Below, piece after piece: positions 32,268 to 40,924 of a stretch of DNA of 64,000 nucleotides. A model generated the notes under the pieces. That model was not told the DNA's origin, made no database searches, and saw only the letters and a program-made list of their open reading frames with translations. The DNA comes from Sphingosinicellaceae bacterium (lineage in GTDB: Bacteria > Pseudomonadota > Alphaproteobacteria > Sphingomonadales > Sphingomonadaceae). The first letter of the stretch is position 1; each line of letters opens with the position of its first letter. The DNA lies in the NCBI GenBank assembly GCA_019285715.1, contig CP079108.1, positions 1,751,001-1,815,000 of the forward strand, read 5' to 3'. The position numbers and the translations under genes are program-made.

Positions 32268-32468
32268 ATGGACACGCAAAGCACGCTCGGTTCGCTCAAT
32301 CTTTTTACGCTGGTCGCGGTCTTCGTGGTCGTGCTCGGGATCGCGTTGTGGTACTTCCGCAAGAAGGAAAACCGGCATCCGATGGGCGAGAACGAGGGCA
32401 TCAAGACCGACCTCGATGCCGCTGCCGCGAGGAACGAAGATCCGCCCCGCGCGCGCGACGCACGCTAG
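32268..32468 (+). CDS. Small single-pass membrane protein
   Basis: 66 residues from ATG at 32268. One transmembrane helix (LNLFTLVAVFVVVLGIALWYF) is followed by RKKENRHP and a charged tail. The positive residues after the helix suggest the C-terminus is cytosolic. I do not recognise a family. It lies 26 bases after the GNAT gene on the same strand, so it may be in that unit. Converges on the beta carbonic anhydrase. Confidence 0.65.
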   Translation: MDTQSTLGSLNLFTLVAVFVVVLGIALWYFRKKENRHPMGENEGIKTDLDAAAARNEDPPRARDAR

Positions 32469-32483
32469 GTCGACACCCGATCC

Positions 32484-33158
32484 TTAAGCGTGGTGGTCGC
32501 CACCACGCTCTGATGCGTGAACAACCTCGAACCGCCCGCTCGCTTCATCGAGCACGCGCAGCGTTCCCTCCGCGATGCTGAACCATGCGCCCCGCAAGGT
32601 CAGTCGGCCCGCCGCGACGGCTTCGGCGACGAACGGGAAGCTCATCAGGTTGTCGAGGCTCAACCGGATCGCGGCCATTTCCAGCACTTGCTGGGCGTCG
32701 ACATCGGGGTGTGCAGCGGCCGCGCGGACGGCGTCGGCGCGGGCTGGTTCGATCATTGCCATCCAGCTGTCGATGAAGCCGCCTTCGCCGGCCTTGGCCC
32801 CCTCGAAGCGCCCGCTGAGCGAGGCGGCGATGCCGCCGCACTGGCCATGGCCGAGCACGACGATCTCGGCGACCGCAAGCTGCGTGACCGCGAACTCGAT
32901 CGCGGCGGAGGCGCCGTGCTGGCCCCCATCGGACTCGTAGGGCGGGACCAGGTTGGCGACGTTCCTCAGCACGAAGACCTCGCCCGGTGCGACGTCGAAG
33001 ATGCGCGTCGGGTCGACCCGCGAATCGCTGCATGCGACGATCATTACCGGTGGCGACTGGCCCTCGAGGGCGAGCTTGTCGAAGCGGCCGCGCTGGATCT
33101 GGTATTCGCCGCCCCGAAAGCGCCGGTAGCCGTCGATGAGGGTGCTGAATGCGGTCAT
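32484..33158 (-). CDS. Beta carbonic anhydrase
   Basis: 224 residues. Zinc ligands Cys43, His104 and Cys107 are visible (VACSDSRVD and GHGQCGG), with the Asp45-Arg47 dyad of the CxDxR motif. The remaining sequence (VAPGEVFVLRNVANLVPPY, AAIEFAVTQL, LRGAWFSI) is standard for the family. It interconverts CO2 and bicarbonate, which also feeds carbamoyl phosphate synthase encoded elsewhere in the window. Divergent from lipA across about 100 bases. Confidence 0.95.
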   Translation of the reverse strand: MTAFSTLIDGYRRFRGGEYQIQRGRFDKLALEGQSPPVMIVACSDSRVDPTRIFDVAPGEVFVLRNVANLVPPYESDGGQHGASAAIEFAVTQLAVAEIVVLGHGQCGGIAASLSGRFEGAKAGEGGFIDSWMAMIEPARADAVRAAAAHPDVDAQQVLEMAAIRLSLDNLMSFPFVAEAVAAGRLTLRGAWFSIAEGTLRVLDEASGRFEVVHASERGGDHHA

Positions 33159-33259
33159 GATCCGCGGCGTTAACAGTCTTCGCGGGTCCCGCCAACTAGC
33201 GTAATAGCGCGACGCCGCAGTGGTTGGCAGGGGCGGGCACGCTCGCTATCTAGGGGCCG

Positions 33260-34210
33260 ATGACCGAGCCCGTTCCAATCCCGATCGCCGCCCCCGCCGA
33301 GCCGCGCGCCCGCAAGCCCGACTGGCTGCGCGTCCGCGCGCCGACCTCGCCGGCGTTCGCCGAGACCCGCAAGCTGATGCGCCGCCTCAACCTCAATACC
33401 GTGTGCGAGGAAGCGGCCTGCCCCAACATCGGCGAGTGCTGGACCCAGAAGCACGCGACGGTGATGATCCTCGGCGACACCTGCACCCGCGCCTGCGCCT
33501 TCTGCAACGTCAAGACCGGCATGCCGCAGCCCGTCGACCTGATGGAGCCGATCCGCGTCGCCGAGGCTGCCGGCGAGCTTGGCCTGCAGCACATCGTCAT
33601 CACCTCGGTCGACCGTGACGACCTGGCGGACGGCGGCGCGTCGCAGTTCGTCGCCGTCATCAACGAGCTGAGGAAGCGCGCCCCGAAGACCACTATCGAG
33701 ATCCTGACGCCGGACTTCCGCAACAAGGCGGCCGCCGCGGTCGAGCGCATCGTCGGTGCGCGGCCCGACGTCTACAACCACAACCTCGAGACGGTGCCGC
33801 GCCTGTACCCGACGATCCGCCCGGGCGCGCGCTACTACGCCAGCCTGCGCCTGCTGGAGAGCGTCAAACGCCTCGACCCGACGATCTTCACCAAGTCCGG
33901 CCTCATGGTCGGCCTGGGCGAAGGCCGCCACGAGATGCATCAGGTCATGGACGACATGCGCTCCGCCGACGTCGATTTCCTGACCTGCGGCCAGTACCTC
34001 CAGCCCACCCCGCGCCACGCCAAGGTCATCGAGTTCGTCACCCCCGACACCTTCCGCGCCTACGCCAGCATCGCCCGCGCCAAGGGCTTCCTGCAGGTCG
34101 CGGCATCGCCGCTGACCCGGTCGAGCTACCACGCCGGCGACGACTTCGCGGTCATGAAGGCGTCGCGCGACAAGGCACTGACGAGCGTTCCCGCAAATGC
34201 CGCGGCATAG
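33260..34210 (+). CDS. lipA: Lipoyl synthase
   Basis: 316 residues, radical SAM. The auxiliary cluster ligands are Cys49, Cys54 and Cys60 ([12 protein letters not shown]); the SAM cluster CxxxCxxC is Cys75, Cys79 and Cys82 (CTRACAFC). The rest matches family ([54 protein letters not shown]). It inserts two sulfurs into octanoyl groups on lipoyl domains, such as those of pdhB and pdhC about 5 kb away. Its 3' end overlaps the next gene by 14 bases. Confidence 0.97.
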   Translation: MTEPVPIPIAAPAEPRARKPDWLRVRAPTSPAFAETRKLMRRLNLNTVCEEAACPNIGECWTQKHATVMILGDTCTRACAFCNVKTGMPQPVDLMEPIRVAEAAGELGLQHIVITSVDRDDLADGGASQFVAVINELRKRAPKTTIEILTPDFRNKAAAAVERIVGARPDVYNHNLETVPRLYPTIRPGARYYASLRLLESVKRLDPTIFTKSGLMVGLGEGRHEMHQVMDDMRSADVDFLTCGQYLQPTPRHAKVIEFVTPDTFRAYASIARAKGFLQVAASPLTRSSYHAGDDFAVMKASRDKALTSVPANAAA

Positions 34211-34655
34211 CGAGACGCGGGCGCTCCCGTACTCGGCGCAGCAGATGTTCGACCTCGTCGCCGACATCGGGCGCTACGACGAGTTCCTGCCGTGGGTGCA
34301 GGCGACGCGCATCATCGGGCGCGAGGCCAACATCGTGACCGCCGAGCTCATAGTGGGCTTCAAGATGGTCCGCGAGCGCTTCACCAGCCGTGTCACCCTC
34401 GACCGCCCGGCGCACATCCACGTCGACTATATCTCCGGCCCGCTGCGCTATCTCAAGAACGAGTGGGCCTTCCGCGACACTCCCGGAGGCTGCGAGATCG
34501 ATTTCACCGTCGACTTCGAGTTCCGCTCGCGCCTGTTCGAGCGGCTGGCCGGCGTTTTCTTCGGCGAGGCCTTCCGGCGCATGGTCGCGAGCTTCGAGGC
34601 GCGCGCGAAGGCGGTGTATGGGGTCCCGGGCGGGGCGGTGGCGAGCGCGGGGTAG
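34197..34655 (+). CDS. COQ10/RatA-like START-domain protein
   Basis: 152 residues. The pattern [32 protein letters not shown] (in parts), then [29 protein letters not shown] and [11 protein letters not shown]-like [31 protein letters not shown] is the COQ10/START hydrophobic-pocket family. Members bind coenzyme Q and assist respiration; the E. coli relative RatA was described as a ribosome-association toxin. The adjacency to lipA is common in alphaproteobacteria. A start inside the lipA end gives a 14-base overlap, so coupling is likely. Confidence 0.88.
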   Translation: MPRHSETRALPYSAQQMFDLVADIGRYDEFLPWVQATRIIGREANIVTAELIVGFKMVRERFTSRVTLDRPAHIHVDYISGPLRYLKNEWAFRDTPGGCEIDFTVDFEFRSRLFERLAGVFFGEAFRRMVASFEARAKAVYGVPGGAVASAG

Positions 34656-34962
34656 CGCACGTCGGTTCGCCGTCGAATTTCGAGTATCTCCGGGTTTGAA
34701 TGGGGAACGGACGGGCCGCTATCGGGAGGCAGGTGGCTACCAGCAGACGCTCATTCATCGAGCCCGCAGCGTCCGATTTGCGCCCATTCTCGATATCGGC
34801 AGGCGCTGCCGCCGATCCCGAAAGCGGCCGATCGTTCACCCATGTGGCTTGTCGCTGAAGTATAACGAGTTAGTGCTAAGGCCATTGGAGCGGGCTGGGT
34901 AAGGCTGGTAGAGCGCGTTGGCGGAAAAGATTGCCGGTTTGGGGACAGGCGGAAGGAATGCG
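34656..34962. other. Intergenic, with a possible degenerate repeat
   Basis: No gene seen over about 307 bases. The segment around 34730-34860 (read on the minus strand: CGCTTTCGGGATCGG, then AATGGGCGCAAATCGG, then ATGAATGAGCGTCTGCTGG) loosely resembles 35798-35910 on the plus strand. Base composition falls in the second half, toward the low-G+C ORF. Confidence 0.45.
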
Positions 34963-35541
34963 ATGAACTCTGATCAGCCGTCCGACGAAAAGATAGCCTC
35001 TCTTTTTCGCTACAGACAACGTGTTATTTTGATGTCTTTCGATCTCTCTTATGGTCGATCTACAGCGCGAAGGCCTTGGACTACCGTATTTGGCATTACG
35101 GTCTTTCTGATATCCGTCGCTCTAGCTAGTATTCCTGCTAGCGCTACATCACCGCCACTTGAAGGAACATCACTAACGCGCGATTGCAGGACTTACGTAA
35201 GGCGGGCAAACCGGTTCGAAAAGCGAGACTTTGGCTTCAGGTTTGCCGAACGATCTGCTCTGAGCTTTCAGTTTCGCATAGAAGGCGAACCACTTGAACT
35301 AAATAAATACCCTGTAGCACTGACCCCAGCAGCCAGACTAGATTTAGCGAGTCGTCTTCGACGCGATGGACAACTCCGTGGCCCAGAGAGATCCCAGAGA
35401 TTTGCTGACGTCGCCGGCCGGTTTAGTGGATGGATTCTAAGTGGAAAGATCGACTGCGGTTATGATGACATCTTTGATCGCGCTACCTTGATTACAAAAG
35501 TCATCTCTATAGTGCCTCATCAGCATAAGTCACGTCCTTAA
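34963..35541 (+). CDS. Low-G+C orphan exported or membrane-anchored protein
   Basis: 192 residues from ATG at 34963, chosen because GGAAGGA lies 5 bases upstream. One hydrophobic segment (TTVFGITVFLISVALASIPA) at about residues 38-57 is followed by SATSPP, so it is either an N-terminal anchor or, if translation starts at ATG 35032, a signal peptide with an ASA cleavage site. The mature part carries two Cys (DCRTYVRR and DCGYDD), which may form a disulfide. Sampled lines are 40-48% G+C, far below neighbours. I do not recognise a family. Confidence 0.6.
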   Translation: MNSDQPSDEKIASLFRYRQRVILMSFDLSYGRSTARRPWTTVFGITVFLISVALASIPASATSPPLEGTSLTRDCRTYVRRANRFEKRDFGFRFAERSALSFQFRIEGEPLELNKYPVALTPAARLDLASRLRRDGQLRGPERSQRFADVAGRFSGWILSGKIDCGYDDIFDRATLITKVISIVPHQHKSRP

Positions 35542-36015
35542 AAGTCAACACCTCGATGCACTAATCGCCACAACAGTTTTCCGATTTCTTACTCGCCGCG
35601 TTTATGTCTACCTACTCGCCTCCCGACCGGCGGCTCAAATGTAACCGAGATTAGCCGGACCGAAATTTCGAAATCCCATTTTTGGAATTTAGCAGCGCTG
35701 CCCATTGAAACATGGACGGTCTTAGGTTCAAGATGTCATCAATGTGCGTTTCGCGCCGTCAGCAGCTTAGTCGAACCAGTTCGGATCCGCCGACGTGCAG
35801 ATGTCTGCTTTTGCGAGTCGCCTTCTCGAAAGCCAACGTTCCGCTTACGGCCCCATTCCAGCCGCTGATCGACACCTGAACGAACGTCTGATGCTGGGAA
35901 GCGCTTGGGTCGGCGCGAACGTCCACCTGTGGGCGCAAGCGGACATCAACGAGCAAGCACTCTGCCCGGCAAACGATCCTTGCAATGTAGGAACCCATAT
36001 GGTGTCTACTCGCCC
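35542..36015. other. Low-G+C intergenic gap
   Basis: 474 bases without a convincing gene. The first half is AT-rich and contains GAAATTTCGAAATCCCATTT near 35660. From about 35798 the sequence TCTGCTTTTGCGAGTCGCC ... GAACGAACGTCTGATGCTGG echoes the reverse strand of 34730-34860. A 87-codon minus-strand frame here looks like chance. The promoter of the next gene should be in the last 100 bases. Confidence 0.5.
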
Positions 36016-36954
36016 ATGACACACACCCTTACAGCCGCACCGGAAACCGTAACCCCGCTCGCCGTGCCCGACACGCGGGGCACCGCGCTGGGTACGCCGC
36101 TGACTCCCGCGACTTTGGCGGCGATGCTCGCCAATCGGCGGAAGCAGGACAATGGCTGGACCCCGATCAAGGTCGCGGCCTTCATCGAGGCGCTTGCCGA
36201 GACGTGCAGCGTCGTCAAGGCGGCGGCCTACGTCGATATGTCGACCGCTGCGGCCTATAAATTACGCAATCACCCCGACGCGCACGCGTTCCGCGAGGCG
36301 TGGGACGGCGCCACCGCGCCGCGCTTTGAGGAATTGACCGACATCGCCATGGGGCGAGTGCGCAACGGCGTCGACAGGAACCGCTGGTGGCACGGCGAGC
36401 TGGTCGGGGTCGACACCGTCTACAGCGACCGCTTGCTCATCCACATGCTGAACCGGTGCGATCCCGACCGGGTCGCCGCGCTGCGGGCCGCGGCCGACGC
36501 GGTGCCCGCACCGGCGTCGCTGCCGATGACCGAGGATTTCATCGTCGCCGCCGCCACCGCGACCGGTGCGCTCGGCTGGGACCCGGAGGCCGATGTCGAC
36601 AACCTGGTCTACGACGACGACCTTGAGGCCGCGATGGTCGAGCAGCGCGTCGTCCGCGAGGCTGCAGCCACCGAGGCGGTGCGGCTGCGCGCGCTGTGCG
36701 ATGCTTCGCCGAAATGCGAACCGGAGGACACGCGGCGCGCCGAGTTCAGGGCCGCGCAGAACCGTGTCGCGGTGGGCGAGCCCGGTAGCGGCGATTTCGA
36801 CCGCATGCTCGTCGAGGATGCGGAGTTCGACCGCGAAACCGACCGCCTCTCGCGGCTGCTTACTCTGACAACTCTCGGCCACGGTCGGCCTCAGCCCATG
36901 AAATCGAGCAGCGCCGACAGCGTCTCCTCGGGGGCTTCCTCGGGCAGGAAATGA
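36016..36954 (+). CDS. Terminase-small-subunit-like protein, sphingomonad hypothetical
   Basis: 312 residues, no signal peptide. Residues about 50-95 (IKVAAFIEALAETCSVVKAAAYVDMSTAAAYKLRNHPDAHAFREAWD in parts) read as a helix-turn-helix followed by a packaging-type segment, as in phage terminase small subunits. The rest is Ala/Glu-rich with a long helical region at 215-290. No large terminase, portal or capsid gene is nearby, so it may be a domesticated phage gene or a DNA-binding protein of similar design. The 3' end runs 64 bases into the convergent hydrolase gene. Function unknown. Confidence 0.7.
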   Translation: MTHTLTAAPETVTPLAVPDTRGTALGTPLTPATLAAMLANRRKQDNGWTPIKVAAFIEALAETCSVVKAAAYVDMSTAAAYKLRNHPDAHAFREAWDGATAPRFEELTDIAMGRVRNGVDRNRWWHGELVGVDTVYSDRLLIHMLNRCDPDRVAALRAAADAVPAPASLPMTEDFIVAAATATGALGWDPEADVDNLVYDDDLEAAMVEQRVVREAAATEAVRLRALCDASPKCEPEDTRRAEFRAAQNRVAVGEPGSGDFDRMLVEDAEFDRETDRLSRLLTLTTLGHGRPQPMKSSSADSVSSGASSGRK

Positions 36955-37778
36955 CCGCCCGGAACGCCGTGGCCGCGGAGGTCGGGGGCATAGGCGCGCC
37001 ACACCTCCAGCGGGTCGCCATAGGCTTGCCCGACGAGCCCGCGCTTGCCCCATAACAGCAGCACCGGGCACTCGATATGGCGGCCCGCGGCGAGGTCGGC
37101 GGCATCGTGCTGGCGGTCGATGCCGGCTCCGGCGCGGTAGTCCGCGCAGCTCGCGTGGACCCCCTCGGGCGTGCCGAAGCAGCGGTGGTATTCGGCCAGA
37201 GCTTCGGAGGTGAAGGCTCCCGACGCGCCCGACCAGGCACCGAACACGGTGTCGAGCCAGAAGCCCGGGTCGGCACCGATCATCGTCTCGGGCAGCGGGC
37301 GCGGCCGGGCGAGGAAGAACCAGTGGAAGTAGGCCGCAGCGATATTGGCGTCGATGCGGTCGAACACCGTCTTGGTCGGCACGATGTCGAGCAGGGCGAG
37401 GCGTTCGACGCGCTCCGGGCTGTCGAGCGCCATGCGGTAGGCGACCCGCGCGCCGCGGTCGTGCCCGGCGACCCGGAAGCGGTCGTGGCCGAGGTCCGCC
37501 ATCACCGCGACCATGTCGGCGGCCATGATGCGCTTGGCATAGTTGCCACCGCCGCTGTCGACCTGCTCGGGCTTGGCGCTATCGCCGTAGCCACGCAGGT
37601 CGGGGGCGACGACGGTGAAGCGCTCGGCGAGGCGCGGCGCGATCCGGTGCCACATGGCGTGGGTCTGCGGGTAGCCGTGGAGCAGCAGGAGCGGGGGCCC
37701 GGAACCGGCGATGGCGGCGTTGATCTCGACGCCCTCGGCCTCGAAGCGCCGCTCGGTGAACCCGCTGAGGAGGGTCAC
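36891..37778 (-). CDS. Alpha/beta hydrolase, fluoroacetate/haloacetate dehalogenase-like
   Basis: 295 residues. The nucleophile is Asp107 in GHDRGARVAYRMALD, where Asp replaces the Ser of esterases; Arg108 and Arg111 match the carboxylate-binding arginines of fluoroacetate dehalogenase. YFHWFFL at 150-156 carries the halide-pocket His and Trp. The catalytic His is His276 in PGGHFLPEEAP. The HGYPQTH oxyanion segment is at 34-40. Defluorination of fluoroacetate is the closest known function, but many relatives are promiscuous or epoxide hydrolases. It overlaps DUF2794 upstream by 4 bases. Confidence 0.82.
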   Translation of the reverse strand: MTLLSGFTERRFEAEGVEINAAIAGSGPPLLLLHGYPQTHAMWHRIAPRLAERFTVVAPDLRGYGDSAKPEQVDSGGGNYAKRIMAADMVAVMADLGHDRFRVAGHDRGARVAYRMALDSPERVERLALLDIVPTKTVFDRIDANIAAAYFHWFFLARPRPLPETMIGADPGFWLDTVFGAWSGASGAFTSEALAEYHRCFGTPEGVHASCADYRAGAGIDRQHDAADLAAGRHIECPVLLLWGKRGLVGQAYGDPLEVWRAYAPDLRGHGVPGGHFLPEEAPEETLSALLDFMG

Positions 37779-38101
37779 GCCTCGACCAGCCGGAGCAGCT
37801 TACGCTCCATCGGAGCGAGTACGGCGCGGAGTTCATGTCCGCGCTTGAGCACCGCGCCGGCCTCGCCGATCAGGGCGTATTCACCCTGCTTGAGGCGGAG
37901 CGACGGGTCCTTGACGACCTGGACCTCGGGCCGCTCGCTGGCACGGCGGAAGGCCGAGAACACCGCGCGGTCGCGGCCGAGCTCGATGGCGTAGTCGCGC
38001 CAGCGCCCGGCGGCGACCATGCGGCCGTACAGGTCGAGGATGACGTTGAGTTCGAGACGGTCGAAGACGGTCTGCCGCGCGGGCGTAACCGGCAGAGGCA
38101 C
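37775..38101 (-). CDS. DUF2794 family protein
   Basis: 108 residues from GTG at 38099-38101 (VPLPVTPARQTVFDRLELN). The core LNVILDLYGRMVAAGRWRDYAIE, then AVFSAFRRASERPEVQVVKDPSLRLKQGEYALIGEAGAVLKRGHEL in parts matches DUF2794, an alphaproteobacterial family of unknown function. No other ATG is available close by, so the start is moderately uncertain. It lies 14 bases after cysE, in one unit with the hydrolase downstream. Confidence 0.8.
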   Translation of the reverse strand: MPLPVTPARQTVFDRLELNVILDLYGRMVAAGRWRDYAIELGRDRAVFSAFRRASERPEVQVVKDPSLRLKQGEYALIGEAGAVLKRGHELRAVLAPMERKLLRLVEA

Positions 38102-38115
38102 GATGTTCGACAGCT

Positions 38116-38802
38116 TCAGCCGGCCTGGCGCTGGTCGTCGTTGGTGCCGCTGGTTCCGTCGCGCGTGAGCTGGTCGAGCCGGCCGCGCAGCGTCTCGAGC
38201 TCGCAGCGCAGGATCTCGAGCTTCTGGGTCTCGGGGTCGAAGCGCTGGCTGCACGGGGTGCCGTAGGGCATGAACGCGGTGTAGGTCTCGGCATCGACGA
38301 CGACGGCGCGCGCCGGGATGCCGACCATCGTCGCGCCCTCCGGCACGTCGCGGGTGACGACGGCATTGGCACCGACGCGGGCGCGTGCGCCGACGTCGAT
38401 CGGCCCGAGCACCTGCGCGCCCGAGCCGATGATGACGCCGTCGTTGAGGGTCGGGTGGCGCTTGCCGGGGATGCCGTTGGCCGGGTCGGTGCCGCCGAGC
38501 GTGACGCACTGGTAGATGGTGACGTTGTCCCCGATCACAGCGGTCTCGCCGATGACGACGAAGCCGTGGTCGATGAACAGGTTGCGGCCGATGGTGGCGC
38601 CCGGGTGGATGTCGATCGCGGTCAGGAAGCGGGCAGTGTGGTTGACGACGCGGGCGATGAAGAACAGGTCGGCGCGGTAGAAGGCATGCGCGATCCGGTG
38701 CATCCCGAGCGCCCAGACTCCGGGGTACAGCAGGATTTCCCAGCGCGAGCGGGGAGCAGGATCGCGGGCCTTCACCGAGGCCAGATAGTCGCCGAGCGCC
38801 AT
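38116..38802 (-). CDS. cysE: Serine O-acetyltransferase (EpsC-type)
   Basis: 228 residues from ATG at 38800-38802. A short helical N-terminus is followed by the left-handed beta-helix with hexapeptide repeats (IHPGATIGRNLFIDHGFVVIGETAVIGDNVTIYQCVTLGG in parts). The catalytic segment is KRHPTLNDGVIIGSGAQVLG and the end is IPARAVV. The protein is of the short EpsC type. A coiled-coil tail (QKLEILRCELETLRGRLDQL) follows. It makes O-acetylserine for cysteine synthesis. Divergent from the PRC-barrel gene. Confidence 0.93.
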   Translation of the reverse strand: MALGDYLASVKARDPAPRSRWEILLYPGVWALGMHRIAHAFYRADLFFIARVVNHTARFLTAIDIHPGATIGRNLFIDHGFVVIGETAVIGDNVTIYQCVTLGGTDPANGIPGKRHPTLNDGVIIGSGAQVLGPIDVGARARVGANAVVTRDVPEGATMVGIPARAVVVDAETYTAFMPYGTPCSQRFDPETQKLEILRCELETLRGRLDQLTRDGTSGTNDDQRQAG

Positions 38803-38960
38803 GTCTTGTCTCCGCCACGTACCCACGTTGGGCCGCCGCATTCGCGGGTCAGCATAAAGGCTTGCAGACCGTTCCGCCAGTGCGGCGAAGAGAGGAACGT
38901 CGGACCGGCCCAGGGGTTCATTAGGCAGCCGATCAAGGCTTCGAATTTTAGGAGGTTGCG

Positions 38961-39842
38961 ATGAACGATGACAAGCGTTTTGGGCAGCAGCAGAGCCAGA
39001 CGGGCAGCGATACGGACGGCCGCAGCCCCGAGTACCGTGACAACCTGACCGTGCAGGACGAGACCAAGGCGGCCGGCAGCAGCGGCCTCGGTGGAGCGAC
39101 CGTCGGCGGCATCGACCAGCCGTCGACCGACTTCAACGACACCGCAACCGGCGCACATGCCGGGGGCACCGGCGCGGCGACGACCGGCGCATGGTCGACG
39201 GACAAGGACCGCCCGGCGACGACAGCCAGCGGCACGTCGGGCGGCTATGGCAGCGGGAGCACCGGCACCGGCCTCGGTGGTACCAGCGCCACTAGCACCG
39301 GCATGGGCGGCCGTGACACCGAGACCGACCTAACCACCGGGCGCGACTACGAGTCGGCGGACACGGCCGGTCTGTCGGGCCGCGATCCCTCCGCCCGCGA
39401 GTTCGGCGACAACATCGATGGGCTCGGCCGCGACCAGACGGACCGCGTCACCGCCGACGAGACCGGGACGCTGATCTCAGCTGACAAGGTTCAGGGCACC
39501 GCAGTCTACGACGGCAACGGCGAGCGCCTCGGCACCATCGACTCGCTGATGCTCAACAAGCGCTCGGGCAAGGTTGCCTATGCGGTGATGTCGTTCGGCG
39601 GCTTCCTCGGCATCGGCGAGCGCTACCACCCGCTGCCGTGGGACAAGCTGACCTATGACATGGACAAAGGCGGTTACAACGTTGGCGCAACGCAGGACGA
39701 ACTGCGCTCCGGCCCGACCTACACCCGCGACGAGCTTGACGACTTCGGCGACAATGGTCGCCGCGACGAGGTCGACGACTATTACGGCGGGTCGGCGCTC
39801 GACGGCGGCATCACGCGCTCGGGCGGCATCCCGATCGTCTGA
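38961..39842 (+). CDS. PRC-barrel domain protein with disordered Gly/Thr/Ser-rich N-terminus
   Basis: 293 residues. The first 150 are low-complexity, with STGTGLGG and TATGAHAGG-type repeats. A PRC-barrel follows at about 165-230 (LISADKVQGTAVYDGNGERLGTIDSLMLNKRSGKVAYAVMSFGGFLGIGERYHPLPWD, in parts). The end is an acidic Asp/Tyr tail. PRC-barrels bind RNA or proteins, as in RimM. Related alphaproteobacterial genes respond to stress. TTTAGGAGGTTGCG before the ATG is an excellent ribosome-binding site, so it is probably strongly expressed. Confidence 0.85.
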   Translation: MNDDKRFGQQQSQTGSDTDGRSPEYRDNLTVQDETKAAGSSGLGGATVGGIDQPSTDFNDTATGAHAGGTGAATTGAWSTDKDRPATTASGTSGGYGSGSTGTGLGGTSATSTGMGGRDTETDLTTGRDYESADTAGLSGRDPSAREFGDNIDGLGRDQTDRVTADETGTLISADKVQGTAVYDGNGERLGTIDSLMLNKRSGKVAYAVMSFGGFLGIGERYHPLPWDKLTYDMDKGGYNVGATQDELRSGPTYTRDELDDFGDNGRRDEVDDYYGGSALDGGITRSGGIPIV

Positions 39843-39864
39843 ACTTCGGACTGCGTTGACGGGG

Positions 39865-39900
39865 AAGGCCGCTCCTTGAAGGGGCGGCCTTTCTCGTTTC
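39865..39900 (+). terminator. Predicted intrinsic terminator after the PRC-barrel gene
   Basis: An 11-pair stem (AAGGCCGCTCC with GGGGCGGCCTT, one T-G pair) around a TTGAA loop begins 22 bases after the stop and is followed by TTCTCGTTTC. The strong stem and T-rich tail support an intrinsic terminator for the PRC-barrel gene. Confidence 0.8.
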
Positions 39901-39945
39901 AAAAGCCGTGGCTATGGTGCCCGCCAATCGATTGGGGAGATACCG

Positions 39946-40923
39946 ATGAAAGCTGTGCTGTGCGTCGAACATGGGCCACCCGAAAAGCTGGTGGTGCGTG
40001 ATGTCCCGACGCCCGAGCCCGGCCGCGGCCAGGTCCGCATCAAGGTCCATGCCGCCGGCGTCAACTTCCCCGACACGCTGATTATCCAGAACCTCTACCA
40101 GTTCAAGCCGGCCCTGCCGTTCACCCCCGGCGGGGAGGCGGCCGGCGTCATCGATGCGGTCGGCGAGGGCATCGAGGACCTGAAGGTCGGCGACCGCGTC
40201 GTCGCGATGATCGGCAACGGTGCCTTCGCCGAGGTCGTTGTCGCCAACCGCGCGCAGGTGGTGCCGATCGCCGGCGACATGCCCTTCGACGTCGCCAGCG
40301 GCTTCACCATGACCTACGGCACCTCGCACCACGCCCTCAAGCAGCGCGCCCGGCTCCAGCCCGGCGAGACGCTGCTGGTGCTCGGCGCGGCCGGGGGCGT
40401 CGGGCTGACCGCGGTCGAGCTCGGCAAGCTGATGGGCGCCAAGGTCATCGCCGCCGCCTCGACCGAGGAGAAGCTCGCCGTCTGCCGCGAGTACGGTGCC
40501 GACGAGACCATCAACTATGCCACCAGCAACCTCAAGGACGAGGTCAAGCGCCTGACCGGTGGCAAGGGCGTCGATGTCGTCTACGACCCCGTCGGCGACC
40601 GCTTCGCCGAACCCGCCTTCCGCGGCATAGCCTGGAACGGCCGCTACCTGGTCGTCGGCTTCGCGGGCGGCGAGATCCCGTCGCTGCCGCTCAACCTGCC
40701 GTTGATCAAGGGCGCGTCCATCGTCGGCGTGTTCTGGGGCGCCTTCACCCAGCACGAGCCTGCGCTCCACCGCGAGAACATGGCCGAGCTGCTCGGCTGG
40801 TTCAACGCGGGCAAGCTCAAGCCCCACATCAGCAAGCACTTCAGCCTCGACGACGGTCCGAAGGCGATCCGGTGGCTCATGGACCGCAAGGCGACGGGGA
40901 AGATCGTGCTGGACGTGGGCTAG
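39946..40923 (+). CDS. Zinc-independent medium-chain oxidoreductase, quinone oxidoreductase-like
   Basis: 325 residues of the MDR/quinone oxidoreductase family. Signatures are the VHAAGVNFPDTLI start region, TPGGEAAGVIDAVGEGI, then the NADPH-binding AAGGVGLTAVELGKLMGAKVIAAAS and GVDVVYDPVGD. No structural or catalytic zinc Cys set is present. The closest type is the NADPH:quinone/acrylyl reductase group; substrate unknown. Converges with moaE 1 base apart. Confidence 0.9.
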   Translation: MKAVLCVEHGPPEKLVVRDVPTPEPGRGQVRIKVHAAGVNFPDTLIIQNLYQFKPALPFTPGGEAAGVIDAVGEGIEDLKVGDRVVAMIGNGAFAEVVVANRAQVVPIAGDMPFDVASGFTMTYGTSHHALKQRARLQPGETLLVLGAAGGVGLTAVELGKLMGAKVIAAASTEEKLAVCREYGADETINYATSNLKDEVKRLTGGKGVDVVYDPVGDRFAEPAFRGIAWNGRYLVVGFAGGEIPSLPLNLPLIKGASIVGVFWGAFTQHEPALHRENMAELLGWFNAGKLKPHISKHFSLDDGPKAIRWLMDRKATGKIVLDVG

Positions 40924-40924
40924 G

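Noticed and set aside
35759-36022. An 87-codon minus-strand ORF in the low-G+C gap
   Set aside because: No ribosome-binding site, no family pattern; overlaps the start region of the next gene.
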